Positions 16,185 through 24,517 are shown, counted from the stretch's first letter. The stretch is DNA of 35,963 nt from Burkholderiales bacterium (GCA_017880805.1 JADGRP010000207.1:1-35963), one strand, 5' to 3'. Numbers and translations are program-made. Notes: generated by a model not told the origin, from the letters alone.

Positions 16185-17768
16185 TCACTTGGCCGCTGCC
16201 GGACGGAACTTGTGTGCCAGCGTATTCTCGTCGGTGCGCGGAAGGTAGGTGATGCCGTTGCGCGTTGCCCACAGATTCACCTGAAAATGCAAAGGGATGA
16301 TTCCGGTGTCGTTGATAGCAAGCTCGGTCGCGCGCTGCAATAGCGCTTCACGCTTGGGATCGTCGACGGTCGCGAGTGCCTCCTCGAGCAGCGCATCGAC
16401 CCTCGCGTTGGAATAGCGTCCGCGATTGGCCGTGCCGAACCCCTTGTCCTTGTTGTACGTGGCGAGCAGCGCCTTGAGCGGGCTCGATGCTTCGCCCGTG
16501 CCGGAGCTCCAGCCCAGCACCATGAAACTGAACTTGAGATCGGTCGCCTGCGGAAAGAAAGTCGCCGATGGCATCGCTTCGACTTTGCATGCAATACCAA
16601 CCCGGGTCAGCATTTGCGCAACGGCCTGTGCGATCTTGGAATCGTTGACGTAACGATTGTTCGGAGCGTGAATGGTCAGGCCGAATCCGTCTGGATAACC
16701 AGCCTCCGCGAGCAATTTCTTCGCGCCCTCGGGATCGTACGTCTCGACCTTCAGATTCCTGGTCGTTCCGAACATCCCGTCAGCCAGCAACTGGCCGGAC
16801 GCGACGGCTTCGCCCTCCATGACCTTGTCGACAATCGCCGTTCTGTTGATCGCCTTGGACAATGCTTTGCGCACCCGCGGATCCTTGAGCGGATTCGTCG
16901 CCAGCGGCCGCCCTGCCTTGTCGGAAACAAACGGAGAGTGGTCGCGCTCGCTGTCCATGTGCAGATAGATCAGCCGATCGGCGATGATCTTGTAGACGTT
17001 CAGACCCTTGTCGGCGCGAATTTTGGCGACGTCGGACGTCGGGACGTATTCGATGGCCTGCACGTCGCCCGCAAGCAGCGCAGCGACGCGCGACGCGTCG
17101 TTGGGCAGCAGCCGCAGCGTCACCTTTTCCCATGGAGTCTTGCCGCCCCAATAGCCGTCGTGACGGGCGAGCTCGATGCGGTCGCCTTTGAAGAATCGAA
17201 CGAGCTTGTAGGGTCCGGTTCCCACCGCAGCCCTGCCACTGTTGAAGTCTTCGGTCGTCGCTTTCGCAGCCGATTTCGAGACAATAGCGACCTGCGTCAT
17301 GTCGGTTGGCATCAGGGGATACGGAGTCGCGGTCCTGAAGCGGATCGTGTAGGGGTCGACGACGATCATTTCCTTGATCTGCTTGGTGAACGCGGTGAAC
17401 GGCGATGGACTGTTGGGCACTTCCGGGACGCGCTCGATCGACGCCACGACGTCGGCGGCGGTGAAGTCGCTGCCGTCGTGGAACTTGACGCCACGGCGCA
17501 GCTTGAACTCCCAGGTGAGCGGATCGATGGTCTTCCACGATTCCGCCAGTCCCGGAATCGGCTTCTGACGCTCATCGCGAAGCACCAGATAATCGAAGAT
17601 ATGCGCCGCGACATTATTGTTCGGCGTCACATTGTGATAGTGCGGATCTATCGAGGTGACGTCGGCTCCGATGCCGATGGTCAGATCGGCCGCGGTAGAT
17701 GATGCAACGGCACCGCAAACCGCGACGAAGAAAGATAGCAACGAAACCAGGATGCGGTACGACCCCAT
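16185..17768 (-). CDS. ABC transporter substrate-binding protein, family 5 (DppA/OppA-like)
   Basis: 527 residues. Residues 1-27 are a Sec signal peptide (MGSYRILVSLLSFFVAVCG...) without a clear lipobox. The mature protein starts ADLTIGIGADVTSIDPHYHN, then VAAHIFDYLVLRDE and PGLAESWKTIDPLTWEFKLR, all hallmarks of the SBP_bac_5 family, and keeps normal length to the end. ATG 17768 has GGAG eight bases upstream; a longer frame to 17858 adds residues with no family match. No permease or ATPase is next to it. The DppB/DppC-like permeases at 1-1812 are the nearest possible partners. The ligand (peptide, nickel-chelate, glutathione or other) cannot be told. Confidence 0.93.
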   Translation of the reverse strand: MGSYRILVSLLSFFVAVCGAVASSTAADLTIGIGADVTSIDPHYHNVTPNNNVAAHIFDYLVLRDERQKPIPGLAESWKTIDPLTWEFKLRRGVKFHDGSDFTAADVVASIERVPEVPNSPSPFTAFTKQIKEMIVVDPYTIRFRTATPYPLMPTDMTQVAIVSKSAAKATTEDFNSGRAAVGTGPYKLVRFFKGDRIELARHDGYWGGKTPWEKVTLRLLPNDASRVAALLAGDVQAIEYVPTSDVAKIRADKGLNVYKIIADRLIYLHMDSERDHSPFVSDKAGRPLATNPLKDPRVRKALSKAINRTAIVDKVMEGEAVASGQLLADGMFGTTRNLKVETYDPEGAKKLLAEAGYPDGFGLTIHAPNNRYVNDSKIAQAVAQMLTRVGIACKVEAMPSATFFPQATDLKFSFMVLGWSSGTGEASSPLKALLATYNKDKGFGTANRGRYSNARVDALLEEALATVDDPKREALLQRATELAINDTGIIPLHFQVNLWATRNGITYLPRTDENTLAHKFRPAAAK

Positions 17769-17936
17769 GGCATTCTCCGTCGATCGGCGATAACAAGCGC
17801 TGCTGAAAACACCCAGCATAGCCGAATCGTAACTGATTGTAATCGCCTGTTCCCACAAAGAAACTTGCTGTCAACGTCGGTTGTTTACCGAGCGTTGGAT
17901 AGGTGTCGCTACCTTCGCCACTATGCAGGAGGTCTT

Positions 17937-18254
17937 ATGAAACATCGCATCGCCACGATCACTGCCGCGGTTGTGCTGTTGGCCGGCGGCGCCACAGTCG
18001 CCTCGACCGCATCGGCCAGAGACGCTTTCAACATATCGATCGGCCTGCCAGGATTCGCAGTGGGTTATGCCAACCGTGGCTATTACATACCGCCGCCGCT
18101 GGTGTACGCACCGCCGGTCGCCTACGCGCCGGATGTGGCCTACTACGGCGCTCCTTTCGTCTACGCCTCAGCGCCGTTCGTCTACGGTCCGCGCGTCGTA
18201 TTCGGCCGGCCGGTCCATCGGCCGTTCTATCACGCGCGCTACAGTCACCGCTAA
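17937..18254 (+). CDS. Small exported Tyr/Pro-rich protein
   Basis: 105 residues. The first 27 form a Sec signal peptide (MKHRIATITAAVVLLAGG ... ASA). The mature part is rich in Tyr, Pro, Ala and Val and contains irregular short repeats (YIPPPLVYAPPVAYAPDVAYY, then APFVYASAPFVYG). It ends in a basic, His-rich stretch (RPVHRPFYHARYSHR). Proteins of this type are common in betaproteobacteria as uncharacterised periplasmic or surface proteins. The start has a strong AGGAGGT site at 17927-17933. Its last bases overlap the stop of the decayed gene on the other strand. No function is assigned. Confidence 0.8.
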   Translation: MKHRIATITAAVVLLAGGATVASTASARDAFNISIGLPGFAVGYANRGYYIPPPLVYAPPVAYAPDVAYYGAPFVYASAPFVYGPRVVFGRPVHRPFYHARYSHR

Positions 18255-18580
18255 CCGCGGTAAGTGATACGGTAAATCGCTCCGGCATAATCGTCGGAGA
18301 CGAGCAGCGCGCCGTCCGGCATCACCAGCCCGTCCACCGGGCGGCCCCACGCCTTCTCACCCTGCAACCAGCCGGTCGCGAATGGCTCATACGCAACCGG
18401 CTTGTTTCCCTCGACACGAACCAGCGTGATCCGGTAGCCGATCTTCTTGCTGCGCTACCATGAGCCTGCTCGGCGATGAAGATCTGATCGTGATAGCGGG
18501 CGGGAAACTGGGTGCCGGTATGGAAGCGCATGCCCAGCGACGCGACGTGCGCTCCCGGATTCTGTGCCGGCGGCGTGGAC
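18251..18580 (-). pseudogene. Remnant of a PQQ-type sugar (glucose/sorbosone) dehydrogenase, 3' end
   Basis: Two minus-strand frames together give the C-terminal ~105 residues of a soluble beta-propeller sugar dehydrogenase. One frame (about 18580-18460) reads PGAHVASLGMRFHTGTQFPA then DQIFIAEQAHGS. The other (about 18455-18251) reads KKIGYRITLVRV, then GWLQGEKAWGRPVDGLVMPD and LLVSDDYAGAIYRIT to a TAG stop. The break falls where intact relatives have HGSWNRSKK, and fits a deletion of about 7-8 bases. The N-terminal ~70 percent of the gene is absent: upstream of 18590 the sequence becomes the promoter and start of the deacylase operon. This is a truncated, frameshifted relic. Confidence 0.85.
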
Positions 18581-18593
18581 ATTAGTATTGGCA

Positions 18594-18622
18594 TTGACAC
18601 CGGCAGTCCCGCTTTCTATCCT
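18594..18622 (+). promoter_or_regulatory. Sigma70-type promoter of the deacylase operon
   Basis: TTGACA at 18594-18599 (perfect -35), a 17-base spacer, and TATCCT at 18617-18622 (4 of 6). The predicted start of transcription near 18629 leaves a 5' leader of about 24 bases. It stands immediately beside the broken end of the sugar dehydrogenase relic. Confidence 0.6.
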
Positions 18623-18652
18623 GTCTCATTGAAAGTTTCCGAGTTCCCTATC

Positions 18653-19852
18653 ATGAACGCTCCCGCGACTTCGTCTGCCGTCCGGCCTCAACTCGCCGCC
18701 ATGGATCTGATCCGCACGCTGGTCGCGTTCGATACGACCAGTCGTGACTCGAACATGGCGCTCATCGATTGGGTCAGAGACTACCTTGCGGGTCACGGCA
18801 TCGATTCGCAACTGACGTTCGACGACGACAGGCGCAAAGCGAATTTGTTCGCGACCCTTCCCGCCAGCGACGGCAACGTCAAAGAGAATGGAATCGTACT
18901 CTCGGGCCACACCGACGTTGTCCCGGTCGATGGCCAGCCCTGGGATACCGATCCCTTCGTCGCGACGGTGAAGGACGACAAACTTTATGGCCGCGGCGTC
19001 ACCGACATGAAGAGTTTCTCGGCGACCGGACTCGCGCTGGTTCCCGCGTTTCTGCATCGCGGTCTCAAGCGACCGCTCCACTTCGCGCTCTCTTACGACG
19101 AAGAGGTTGGGTGCATCGGCGTGCGGCGGCTGATCGCGGATCTCGGTCAGCGCGGTATTCGACCGGCGGGCTGTGTTGTGGGCGAACCCACTGGAATGCG
19201 GCTGGTAGTCGCGCACAAGGGAAAGAGGAGCTACCGGTGCCGCGTCCGCGGCCACGAGGTGCACTCGTCGCTGACCCCGCGCGGCGTCAATGCAATACAG
19301 GTCGCATGCGAAATCGTTACGCTGCTCACGCAGATGGCGCGGCGGTTTCGCGAGCGCGGGCGATTCGATTCGGCGTACGACGTCCCGTTCACTACGGTAC
19401 ATACCGGTGTAATCCGCGGCGGCACGGCGCTGAACATCGTTCCCCGCGACTGCGTTTTTGACTTCGAGTTTCGCCACCTTCCGTTCGACGATCCGGAAGA
19501 GCTGCTGACCGAAGTGAGGCGTTTCGCGGCTACACTGTTGCCGGAAATGCATGCCGTCGACCCGCAAACACACATCGAATTCGACGCTCTGTCGGCGCTG
19601 CCCGGCTTCGATACGCACGGAGGAAACGAAATTGCCGACCTTGGCCACTCATGCAGCGGCACGCTCGACTACGACAAGGTTTCATTCGGCACCGAAGCAT
19701 CGTTGTTTCACGATGCCGGAATCGCCACGATCATCTGCGGACCCGGCCACATCGAGCAGGCACACCAGCCTAACGAATGGGTTGCACTCGATCAGCTTGC
19801 GCTGTGCGAAGCGTTCATGCACCGCCTCGCCGATCGAGTCTGTATCTCGTGA
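18653..19852 (+). CDS. argE: M20-family deacylase, acetylornithine deacetylase-like
   Basis: 399 residues, the length of ArgE. The di-zinc site is intact: GHTDVVPVDGQPW (about residues 84-96), GRGVTDMK with the bridging Asp (about 112-119), the catalytic Glu pair in YDEEVGCIG (about 147-155), GEPTG, and the late His in GPGHIEQAHQPNEW (about 363-376). The dimerisation domain lies between about 190 and 300 (KGKRSYRCRVRGHEVHS). ATG 18653 is chosen because the longer frame from 18512 runs through the antisense of the relic gene. The N-acetylornithine role is the family default; pairing with the next gene suggests another N-acyl amino acid is possible. Confidence 0.85.
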   Translation: MNAPATSSAVRPQLAAMDLIRTLVAFDTTSRDSNMALIDWVRDYLAGHGIDSQLTFDDDRRKANLFATLPASDGNVKENGIVLSGHTDVVPVDGQPWDTDPFVATVKDDKLYGRGVTDMKSFSATGLALVPAFLHRGLKRPLHFALSYDEEVGCIGVRRLIADLGQRGIRPAGCVVGEPTGMRLVVAHKGKRSYRCRVRGHEVHSSLTPRGVNAIQVACEIVTLLTQMARRFRERGRFDSAYDVPFTTVHTGVIRGGTALNIVPRDCVFDFEFRHLPFDDPEELLTEVRRFAATLLPEMHAVDPQTHIEFDALSALPGFDTHGGNEIADLGHSCSGTLDYDKVSFGTEASLFHDAGIATIICGPGHIEQAHQPNEWVALDQLALCEAFMHRLADRVCIS

Positions 19853-20835
19853 GCGAAGGTCTAAGCGACACATTCCAGCGCGCGCCTGCGGCCATTCCTC
19901 CGATCGAGATCGCATTCCCCGATCTCGCGTCTTATGCCGCCGGCAATGACGGCACACCGTATGTGTGGACGTTCGCCAGCGAGTACGCAGGACCGCACGT
20001 CCTCGTCCAGGCGCTGACTCACGGCAACGAAGTTTGCGGCGCAATCGCCCTCGATTGGCTACTTGGCGAAAAAATCCGACCCGCGCGAGGCACTTTGACA
20101 CTGGTCTTCGCCAACGTCAGTGCATATCTTCGCTTCGACCGCGCGGACCCGTTCGCCTCGCGCTGCGTGGACGAGGACTTCAACCGCCTGTGGACACGCG
20201 AGGTGCTCGACGGCCCGCGCCGGAGCGTCGAACTTGCGCGCGCTCGCGAACTCAGGCCGATCGTCGACCGTGTCGACCATCTGCTCGATCTGCACTCGAT
20301 GTCGGAGCCCTGCCTTCCGCTCGCGATGGCGGGCCGGCAGCGAAAAGGTGTGGAACTCGCCAAGGCCATAGGAGTGCCGCAGCACATCGTGATCGACAGC
20401 GGCCACGCAGCCGGTCAGCGCTTGCGCGATTACGCGTTCTTCGACGATCCCGCGAACGCGCGCAGCGCGCTGCTGGTCGAATGCGGCCAGCATTGGGAAG
20501 CCGCGGCGCCGCGGGTCGCGCGGCAGTCGCTGCTGCGGTTTCTCGACCACTTCGGGATGCTCGATCGCGGCTTGGCCGACCAACAGCTGGACAACGTGAC
20601 ACCTCCTCCTCAACACATCGTCGAGGTGACATCGACAGTGACGATCGTCAGCGACGCGTTTCGGTTCACAGAACCCGTGCACGGCCTGCAGGTGATTCGC
20701 CGCGCCGGGACCCTCTACGCCATGGACGCCGGCACCGAGATTCGCACGCCGCACGACGATTGCGTGTTGATCATGCCTACCCGCAAACCCAAGCCCGGCG
20801 AGACCGCCGTGCGCCTCGGACGCTTCGTTTCGTAA
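19849..20835 (+). CDS. Succinylglutamate desuccinylase/aspartoacylase-family (AstE/AspA) deacylase
   Basis: 328 residues from a GTG start overlapping the previous stop (GTGA). Zinc carboxypeptidase-like fold of the M14 AstE/AspA group. The ligands are the His and Glu of ALTHGNEVCG (about residues 55-64) and the His of LLDLHSMSE (about 144-152). FANVSAYLRFDR and EDFNRLW match the Arg/Asn substrate region. The C-terminal ~80 residues form the small beta domain typical of this family (PVHGLQVIRRAGTLYA ... DDCVLIMPTRKPKPGE). Family members hydrolyse N-acyl amino acids such as N-succinylglutamate, N-acetylaspartate or N-acetyl-diaminobutyrate; which one applies here is unknown. It is translationally coupled to the M20 enzyme. 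Confidence 0.87.
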   Translation: MSEGLSDTFQRAPAAIPPIEIAFPDLASYAAGNDGTPYVWTFASEYAGPHVLVQALTHGNEVCGAIALDWLLGEKIRPARGTLTLVFANVSAYLRFDRADPFASRCVDEDFNRLWTREVLDGPRRSVELARARELRPIVDRVDHLLDLHSMSEPCLPLAMAGRQRKGVELAKAIGVPQHIVIDSGHAAGQRLRDYAFFDDPANARSALLVECGQHWEAAAPRVARQSLLRFLDHFGMLDRGLADQQLDNVTPPPQHIVEVTSTVTIVSDAFRFTEPVHGLQVIRRAGTLYAMDAGTEIRTPHDDCVLIMPTRKPKPGETAVRLGRFVS

Positions 20836-20844
20836 GCTCGTCGT

Positions 20845-21885
20845 TCAGCGGAGCGTTTGCGCCGCGGAGATCTGGGCTTCCGCCGCTTCGACCAGATCGG
20901 TACCGATGACCGGTGTCCATCGGTTGTAAACGGCGCGTGCGGCTTCGCGAAACGCCTCCCTGCCCGCGGGTGTGAGACGGGTCACGACGGCGCCTTGCGC
21001 GCCGAGCTTCGCCAGTGCGCCCTCATCGGCAAGCCGCTGCGCCATCGCAAGCGCCTGCTTCGAAGCATCCACCGCCGCCTCGCGCACGAGCTCGCGGTCG
21101 GTCTCGCTCCACGCGTCCCAGACCGATCGGTTCACCGCGAATACCAAGACATCCGCGTGCGCATGCCAGAGCAGCAGATGCACGAGTGGCCCCGCATAAA
21201 GACGCGACGCCGAATAGGCGGGGACGCTGGTTTCCTGCCCGTCGAGCTGTCCGTTTTCCAACGAGGCGCGCGCGTCCGCAATGCTCATCGCCGAAGGTCT
21301 CGCTCCCAGCGCGGCCACGGTTTCGTCGATCAGCGACGAGGACTGCGCCCGCACCTGCAGGCCGGCGAGATCGGCGGGCTTGTGCACCGGCTTTCTGCTC
21401 GCCAACTCGATGAATCCGTTTGCGGCCCACGCAACCGGAACGACACCGGCAGTTTCCAGAATCGCGGAAAGCCGCTTGCCCACGCCGCCCCCGATCAGCG
21501 CTTCGAGCTCCGCTTCGGCGGGCACGAGCCACGGCAGCGCGAGCACGTTCAATTGCGGCACTTGCGCCGACCACGCGAGTGCGGAGCCCACCGAAAGCTC
21601 ACAGGTCCGGTCACGCAAGGCACCGAATTCTCGCGCCGGATCTCGCGACGAGAGCGTCGCACCTGGAAAATGCGTGGCCGCGAGACGTCCGCCCGATCGC
21701 TCGCGAATAAGCGTCGCCCAGATTTCGCCCGCTTTGCCCTGCGGATACGCGGGGCCCAGCGCGGTGGACAGCTTGAGCGGCTGGGAGGTAGCACTGAGCG
21801 CGCTCGGACGGTCCTGTGCCGCCGCCGCAAGCGTCATCGCCAGCGTCATTGCGATCAGCGCGCTCAATCGAATCAATGCAGGCAT
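20845..21885 (-). CDS. TRAP transporter solute receptor, DctP family
   Basis: 346 residues. A Sec signal peptide covers about 1-23 (MPALIRLSALIAMTLAMTLAAAA-Q). The mature domain has the DctP pattern: KLSTALGPAYPQGKAGEIWA, FPGATL, then the conserved Arg in LAGLQVRAQ (about residue 178), the ligand-clamping residue of the family. It continues with NGQLDGQETSVPAYSAS and the long C-terminal helix. It is an orphan: no dctQ or dctM genes are nearby. It follows comEC by 18 bases on the same strand and converges with the deacylase operon. The ligand is probably a carboxylate, but this is a family property, not seen here. Confidence 0.88.
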   Translation of the reverse strand: MPALIRLSALIAMTLAMTLAAAAQDRPSALSATSQPLKLSTALGPAYPQGKAGEIWATLIRERSGGRLAATHFPGATLSSRDPAREFGALRDRTCELSVGSALAWSAQVPQLNVLALPWLVPAEAELEALIGGGVGKRLSAILETAGVVPVAWAANGFIELASRKPVHKPADLAGLQVRAQSSSLIDETVAALGARPSAMSIADARASLENGQLDGQETSVPAYSASRLYAGPLVHLLLWHAHADVLVFAVNRSVWDAWSETDRELVREAAVDASKQALAMAQRLADEGALAKLGAQGAVVTRLTPAGREAFREAARAVYNRWTPVIGTDLVEAAEAQISAAQTLR

Positions 21886-21903
21886 GCGCTGGAGCCCGCA
21901 GCG

Positions 21904-24327
21904 CTAGTCGAGCGGCGCGAGCTCGCCTTCCACCGGCGCGTCGCGCCAATAGCGCGCGTCGTGGACGCGCTCGCGACGAGGCAAATGCGATAAGCCATCG
22001 GCAAAGGTGAACGTCAGCGCCCCCTCGTAGTCGGTGCGATAGTTGCGCGCGCCCGCGGTGACGTAGCGCTCGACGATCTCGGGCCGCGGATGATTGAAAC
22101 GGTTACGGTAGCCCGGAGTGAAGGCGGCGACCTCCGGCCGCACCGACGCGATGAACGCAGGTGTCGACGAGGTCTTGCTGCCGTGGTGCGGAACGACAAG
22201 CAGATCGGAACGAAGCCGAATCGGCTCGCGGCGGATAAGATCCGACTCGGTGCGTGCCTCGATGTCGCCCGTCAACAACGCGCTTCCTGCCGCGTTGCTG
22301 ACCCGCAGCACGCAGGAGAGATCGTTCGGCTTGAGCTTTGGGTTGACGAAATTCGCGGCGACCGGATGCAGCATCGCGAACTCGACGCCGTCCCATGTCC
22401 ATTGCTGACCCGCAAGGCAGCGCCACGCAGCTTCACCGCGCTCGGCCCGTGCGCGCACGATCGGATGATCGGCGTTCAACGACGAAGCGACCCATTCCAC
22501 GGGAACTGTTTGCAGCAGAGAAAGCGCTCCGCCGCTGTGATCGCTGTCCTGATGACTCACGACCAGGCCGTCGAGCCGCGCAATGCCGTTGGCGCGCAAC
22601 ATCGGCGCGATAATGCGATTGCCTGCGTCGGCGGTCTCGCTGAAACGCGGACCGGTGTCGTACAGGAGCGAATGGCCGTGCGTCTCCACCAGCACGGCAA
22701 GCCCTTGGCCGACGTCCAGCACGGTGACCCGGAAGGCCCCCATCGCCGGCGCCAGCGGAACGATGACAAACAGCGGTGCAAGCCAGATCAGCCCGAGCGA
22801 ACGACCCGGGACTCCGCGCGGCGCGAGCAGCCAGAGAACGCCCAGGATCCCCGCGACGGCGGTGAAGACACCTGGGGCGTGCTGCTGCCACACCGCCGCC
22901 GGCATCGTGCTCAACCATTCGAGCATCAGCGCGACCGCCGCGAATGTCTGATGAGCGAAGAGCAGCAGGACATCCCATGGCACCACGATCGACGCCAGCG
23001 TCAGCGGCACCACAACGAAGGTGACCACCGGAATCGCCACCGCATTCGCCAGCGGCGATACGATGGATATCTGCTGAAACAGCACCAGCATCAGCGGTAT
23101 GAGGCCGAGCGTGATCGCGGTCTGCGCTCGCAGCGCCTCGCGCCACCTGGCTCCGCCTCCGACGCGGCCCACGCCGATGTAGAGCAGCAATCCGACCGCG
23201 CCAAAGGAGAGCCAGAAGCCGGGGGTGAGCGTCGCCCATGGGTCCCATGCCAGGACCACGGCCAGGGCCCACAGCCAAACGACCGACGCGCTCCCGGGCC
23301 GACCGAGCCACAGCCCGATCGCTGCAACCGTCAGCATGTACAGCGTGCGTTGCGCCGGAATTTCGAAGCCGGCCAGAAGCACATAGACAAACGCCGCTGT
23401 CACCCCGGCGACCGCGGCGGCCTTGCGCGCCGGCAATCGCGTGGTCAGCGTGTGGCTCATTTTCCACAACCAGAACGCGAGGCCACCGATCAGCGCCGCA
23501 AAGAATGTGATGTGCAGTCCGGAGATCGAGATCAAGTGGCCAATGCCGGTGCGGTTGAACAATTGCCACTGCTCGTTGGGAATCGCGCGCTCGTCTCCGA
23601 TTGCGAGTGCGGCAATGACGCCCGCAAAGCGGCGGCCCTCGAGCGAGCGCAAAATGCGCGCGCGGATCGACTCGCGGGCACGCGCGACATAGTCCGTGGC
23701 GCGCGCCGCAAACGCATCGACGCGGTGACTGTCATCGTCCGGCCGCACGTAGCCAGTCGCTCGAAACTCGTTTTGCAGCAGCCATGCCTCGACGTCGAAG
23801 CCATGCGGGTTGACGGTCCCATGCGGCCGCTTGAGACGGACGGTAAATGCCCAGCGCTCGCCGGCGTGGATCTCGGGGACCGCGGCCTCTGCTCCATCGC
23901 GGGGCCATCCGTTGTACCAGGCGAGCGACAGGCGCGACGGCACGACGGCGTCCGGTGTCAGTAGCTTTTCCACCGCGAATGCGAACCGGATGCCGCGATC
24001 CGCCGGCTGCGGCAGGTCGTCGACAATGCCGACCAGCCTGATGTCTTGCCCTTCCCACGCGGGCGGCAACGCATCGGCAAGCCGCGACTCGGCGCGCCAC
24101 GACGCATAGAAGAATCCGGCCATGCCGACCGAAAGAGCCGCAGCGAGCAGCGCGGCGGCGCGGGCGATCCTGGCGCGGGCATCGCCGGCGCGTCTCGAAT
24201 AGACCGCGCATGCTAATGCTGTCGATACGGGAAGCAGCGCAAAGGCAGCGTGCCAAGGCGACGGCAGGCTCGCCTGCTGCTGAAGCATTATGACGCCGAA
24301 AGAAAACGCGAGCAGCAGGCAGCGCAT
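21904..24327 (-). CDS. comEC: ComEC/Rec2 DNA-uptake channel protein
   Basis: 807 residues, a full-length three-part protein. The N-terminal region has hydrophobic helices and an OB-fold-like domain (about 1-180). The competence domain of many transmembrane helices covers about 220-500, beginning with the IGHLISISGLHI motif. The C-terminal metallo-beta-lactamase-like nuclease domain has VLDVGQGLAVLVE near residue 530, SHQDSDHSGG near 589 and VPHHGSKTS near 714. ComEC carries single-stranded DNA across the inner membrane during natural transformation. The start ATG 24327 gives a family-like N-terminus (MRCLLLAFSFGVIML). It lies beyond the terminator of the dsbA-like gene, so it probably has its own promoter. 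Confidence 0.94.
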   Translation of the reverse strand: MRCLLLAFSFGVIMLQQQASLPSPWHAAFALLPVSTALACAVYSRRAGDARARIARAAALLAAALSVGMAGFFYASWRAESRLADALPPAWEGQDIRLVGIVDDLPQPADRGIRFAFAVEKLLTPDAVVPSRLSLAWYNGWPRDGAEAAVPEIHAGERWAFTVRLKRPHGTVNPHGFDVEAWLLQNEFRATGYVRPDDDSHRVDAFAARATDYVARARESIRARILRSLEGRRFAGVIAALAIGDERAIPNEQWQLFNRTGIGHLISISGLHITFFAALIGGLAFWLWKMSHTLTTRLPARKAAAVAGVTAAFVYVLLAGFEIPAQRTLYMLTVAAIGLWLGRPGSASVVWLWALAVVLAWDPWATLTPGFWLSFGAVGLLLYIGVGRVGGGARWREALRAQTAITLGLIPLMLVLFQQISIVSPLANAVAIPVVTFVVVPLTLASIVVPWDVLLLFAHQTFAAVALMLEWLSTMPAAVWQQHAPGVFTAVAGILGVLWLLAPRGVPGRSLGLIWLAPLFVIVPLAPAMGAFRVTVLDVGQGLAVLVETHGHSLLYDTGPRFSETADAGNRIIAPMLRANGIARLDGLVVSHQDSDHSGGALSLLQTVPVEWVASSLNADHPIVRARAERGEAAWRCLAGQQWTWDGVEFAMLHPVAANFVNPKLKPNDLSCVLRVSNAAGSALLTGDIEARTESDLIRREPIRLRSDLLVVPHHGSKTSSTPAFIASVRPEVAAFTPGYRNRFNHPRPEIVERYVTAGARNYRTDYEGALTFTFADGLSHLPRRERVHDARYWRDAPVEGELAPLD

Positions 24328-24397
24328 GACGACGATCAGAAGATCATCGGTCTAGCCGTCGGCCGCACGCTACGGCACGGCCGACATCGGCAAAAAA

Positions 24398-24431
24398 ACG
24401 GACCACGCGCGCGATTGCGCACGTGGCCCGT
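24398..24431 (-). terminator. Intrinsic terminator downstream of the dsbA-like gene
   Basis: A 15-bp stem with two mismatches (24398-24412 with 24417-24431) around the loop GATT. On the minus strand it is followed by a run of seven T. It separates the dsbA-like unit from comEC. Confidence 0.8.
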
Positions 24432-24442
24432 TTGTCGCTGAC

Positions 24443-24517
24443 GCCGCGAACGCGGCAATCCGTTCTCGCCGCAAATGCGGCAATCAGTACCTGCCGCGAA
24501 CGCGGTGCTTAGTTCTT
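24443..24517. repeat. Three tandem copies of a 25-bp palindrome-bearing unit
   Basis: Three consecutive 25-base units at 24443-24467, 24468-24492 and 24493-24517. Each begins with G followed by a perfect 12-base palindrome: CCGCGAACGCGG in copies 1 and 3, CCGCAAATGCGG (ends pair CCGCA/TGCGG) in copy 2. The 12-13 base remainders are similar in copies 1 and 2 (CAATCCGTTCTC, CAATCAGTACCT) and more diverged in copy 3. The third copy runs into the last three codons of the dsbA-like gene. In the mRNA each copy would form a small hairpin just before the terminator. Confidence 0.8.

Noticed and set aside
22090-23964. 624-codon open frame antisense to comEC
   Set aside because: Arg/Gln/His-rich translation with no domain, no ribosome-binding site, and a full ComEC on the other strand. 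Typical shadow frame in high-GC DNA.
24443-24517. CRISPR array
   Set aside because: Only three units of 25 bases with no unique spacers; the whole unit repeats. It is a tandem repeat.
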